Source of the DNA: JAHEFX01 sp964614585
GTDB taxonomy: Bacteria; Actinomycetota; Acidimicrobiia; Spongiisociales; JAENVV01
Length of the DNA: 14,055 nt
Reading direction: 5' to 3'
Assembly (NCBI GenBank): GCA_964614585.1
Contig: CAZTLW010000057.1
Location: 1-14,055 of the forward strand
In this document: piece by piece, positions 12,619 to 14,055 of the stretch
How the letters are laid out: the number at the start of each line of letters is the position of its first letter
How positions within the stretch are numbered: the first letter of the stretch is position 1
Notes under the pieces: model-generated
Told to the model about the DNA's origin: nothing
The model's input: only the letters and a program-made list of their open reading frames with translations
Database searches by the model: none
Position numbers and translations under genes: made by a program

Positions 12619-13440
12619 ATGCCCCACCCCCAGCGGATCCTCCTCGCCCCCGACGGGGTCCGGCGCCTCGCCGCCACGATCGACCGGGAGGTCCCCGACG
12701 TGGTGGGCGGCGACGATCTGGGCGTCCTCGCCCATTGGTGGTCGATCGGTGACCTGACCCCGACTGCTTCGCTCGGCGCCGACGGGCATCCACCACGGGC
12801 CGACGGCCTGCCCGACCCCGCCACCCGGCCGGTCCGCCTCTTCGCCGGATCGACCATCGAGCGCACCCGCCCCCTGCGGGCCGGCGAGTGGGCCGAGGTC
12901 CGTTCGGTGGCGGTTCCCGTGCGCGAGACCGAGACGGCGGCCGGCCGGCCGCTCTCGTTCGCCGAGGAACGCCTCGAGGTGCGCGCCGACGAGGACTTCG
13001 TCGTTCGGGAGACCCGCACCGTCGTCTACACGGTCCCCGGTCCGCCGGCCGAACGGCGCCCCGCCGGGGCCGTCGACCGGGCCTGGGAGCGGGTCGTCGT
13101 GGCGGACGAGCGGATGCTCTTGCGGTTCTCGGCCCTCACCTGGAACGCCCATCGCATCCACTACGACCGTCGCTTCGCGGTCGAAACCGACGGCCACCCC
13201 GGGCTCGTCGTCCATGGCCCGCTCCTCGCCGCCCTGCTCGCCGACCTGTGGGAGCACGAGGACGGTCGACCGCTGCACCGGTTCTCCTTCCGGGCCCGCG
13301 CACCGATCCACGACGGCGAGCCGGTGGTCGTCGTCGGGGGGCCGAGCGGCGAGCTCGCCGCCCTCGACGCCGAGGACCGGGTCGTCATGACCGCCACCGC
13401 CGAACCTGCGAGAGGAGCCCCGCCATGGACTTCGACCTGA
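12619..13440 (+). CDS. hotdog-fold acyl-CoA dehydratase/hydratase (HTD2 / mesaconyl-C4-CoA hydratase-like)
   Basis: A cytoplasmic double-hotdog protein of 273 residues, probably hydrating or dehydrating an acyl-CoA thioester. The N-terminal hotdog half (about 1-140) ends in VVRETRTVVYTVPGPP. The C-terminal half carries the MaoC/HTD2-type signature LRFSALTWNAHRIHYD (168-183), whose Asn/His/Asp cluster is the expected catalytic site, followed by GLVVHGPLLAALLADL (195-210). This double-hotdog architecture matches proteins annotated as FAS1-like dehydratase or mesaconyl-C4-CoA hydratase. The specific substrate is not determined. The start at ATG 12619 sits 6 bases after a -10-like hexamer. It overlaps the acyl-CoA dehydrogenase start by 16 bases, so the two act together, probably in beta-oxidation-like turnover of an unusual acyl-CoA. 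Confidence 0.87.
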   Translation: MPHPQRILLAPDGVRRLAATIDREVPDVVGGDDLGVLAHWWSIGDLTPTASLGADGHPPRADGLPDPATRPVRLFAGSTIERTRPLRAGEWAEVRSVAVPVRETETAAGRPLSFAEERLEVRADEDFVVRETRTVVYTVPGPPAERRPAGAVDRAWERVVVADERMLLRFSALTWNAHRIHYDRRFAVETDGHPGLVVHGPLLAALLADLWEHEDGRPLHRFSFRARAPIHDGEPVVVVGGPSGELAALDAEDRVVMTATAEPARGAPPWTST

Positions 13441-14055
13441 CCCCCGAGCAGCAGCTGTTCCGGTCCACGATCCGCGACTTCGTGGACAAGGAGATCCGCC
13501 CGGTCGCCCGGGAGTGGGAGGCCTCGGGCCGCTATCCCACCGAGATCGTCGAGCACATGAAGACGATGGGCCTCTTCGGGATCACCATCCCCGAGTCCCA
13601 CGGCGGCCTCGGCCTCGACATGGTCTCGATGACGCTCCTCTTCGAGGAACTCTCGCGTGGATGGATGGGCGTGGCCGGCATCATCGGCTCCCACTCGTTG
13701 GCGGCGTGGATGATCGACCGGTACGGGACCCAGGACCAGCGCGAGCGCCACCTCGCCGACCTCGCCGCCGGCCGCCGGCGGACCGCCATCGCCCTGACCG
13801 AGCCCGACGGCGGCTCCGATCTCGCCGGCATCCGGACGAGGGCGGTGCGCGACGGCGACGAGTACGTCCTGTCGGGCACCAAGTTCTGGATCACGAACGC
13901 CCGCTTCGCCGACCCGCTCCCGGTGCTGGCCACCGTCGAGCCGGGGTCGGGCCATCGGGGGCTCTGCGTGTTCCTCGTGCCGGGGGACGCCGAGGGTCTC
14001 ACCGTGTCGCGCGACCTCGGCAAGCTCGGGTACAAGGGACCCGAGTCCTGCGAGG
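13425..14055 (+). CDS. acyl-CoA dehydrogenase, N-terminal part, cut by window end
   Basis: FAD-dependent enzyme that introduces the alpha-beta double bond in acyl-CoA. The first 210 residues are present. DFDLTPEQQLFRSTIRDFV (2-20) opens the N-terminal helical domain. IPESHGGLGLDMVSM (55-69) is the conserved turn before the middle helices. ALTEPDGGSDLAGIRT (123-138) is the first family signature, contacting FAD and substrate. LSGTKFWITNA (149-159) and KLGYKGPESCE (200-210) lie in the beta domain. The C-terminal domain with the catalytic glutamate lies beyond the window. The start is ATG 13425, with AGAGGAG at 13411-13417 inside the upstream gene. No frameshift is seen. Substrate class cannot be told from this half. 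Confidence 0.95.
   Translation, partial: MDFDLTPEQQLFRSTIRDFVDKEIRPVAREWEASGRYPTEIVEHMKTMGLFGITIPESHGGLGLDMVSMTLLFEELSRGWMGVAGIIGSHSLAAWMIDRYGTQDQRERHLADLAAGRRRTAIALTEPDGGSDLAGIRTRAVRDGDEYVLSGTKFWITNARFADPLPVLATVEPGSGHRGLCVFLVPGDAEGLTVSRDLGKLGYKGPESCE

Overview
The window comes from a very GC-rich bacterium in which almost every coding wobble position is G or C. The gene set points to Actinomycetota, and most likely to an Acidimicrobiia-type lineage, perhaps a metagenome-assembled genome. The reasons are a zinc-finger-free topA with RYGPY C-terminal repeats, the topA/MFS/tmk/holB neighbourhood, S-layer-homology repeats of the AAAGITKGCNPP type, several probably leaderless promoters, and a 100-N scaffold gap. 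The taxonomic call is inference from family resemblance.

Layout, left to right. (1) 1-163: window edge plus the first arm of a 64-bp inverted repeat. (2) 164-661: a GNAT acetyltransferase, followed by the second repeat arm in opposite orientation (675-738). (3) 749-3761, minus strand: topA followed by a 2TM-domain membrane protein. (4) 3839-7443, plus strand: a tightly overlapping run of MFS transporter, tmk, holB and plsC (DNA precursor supply, clamp loading, phospholipid synthesis). (5) 7444-7555: a convergent intergenic stretch with two copies of a 22-bp repeat that shares the core AACCCAGGGTT with the GNAT-flanking repeats. (6) 7556-10691, minus strand: a TetR regulator, an NTF2-like protein, a P-loop kinase-like protein, and a secreted SLH/beta-helix protein broken by the assembly gap at 8866-8965. 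(7) 10692-10798: a divergent control region with a good sigma-70-type promoter overlaid by two copies of a probable TetR operator. (8) 10799-12081, plus strand: an NAD(P)-binding SDR-type protein coupled to a membrane-anchored cupredoxin. (9) 12097-12573, minus strand: a flavin reductase. (10) 12619-14055, plus strand: a hotdog-fold acyl-CoA dehydratase/hydratase and a truncated acyl-CoA dehydrogenase.

How the parts fit. The topA-plsC block is core housekeeping, with divergent promoters between topA and the MFS gene. The TetR module is accessory: the regulator probably represses the SDR-cupredoxin operon, and possibly itself, through the paired sites. The right end is a fatty-acid/acyl-CoA unit. 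The two most unusual items are the bipartite 64-bp inverted repeat that brackets the acetyltransferase (with its core motif recurring at 7461 and 7492), and the SLH gene whose two halves rejoin in frame when the Ns are removed. I see no tRNA, rRNA, CRISPR array, transposase or clear defence system.
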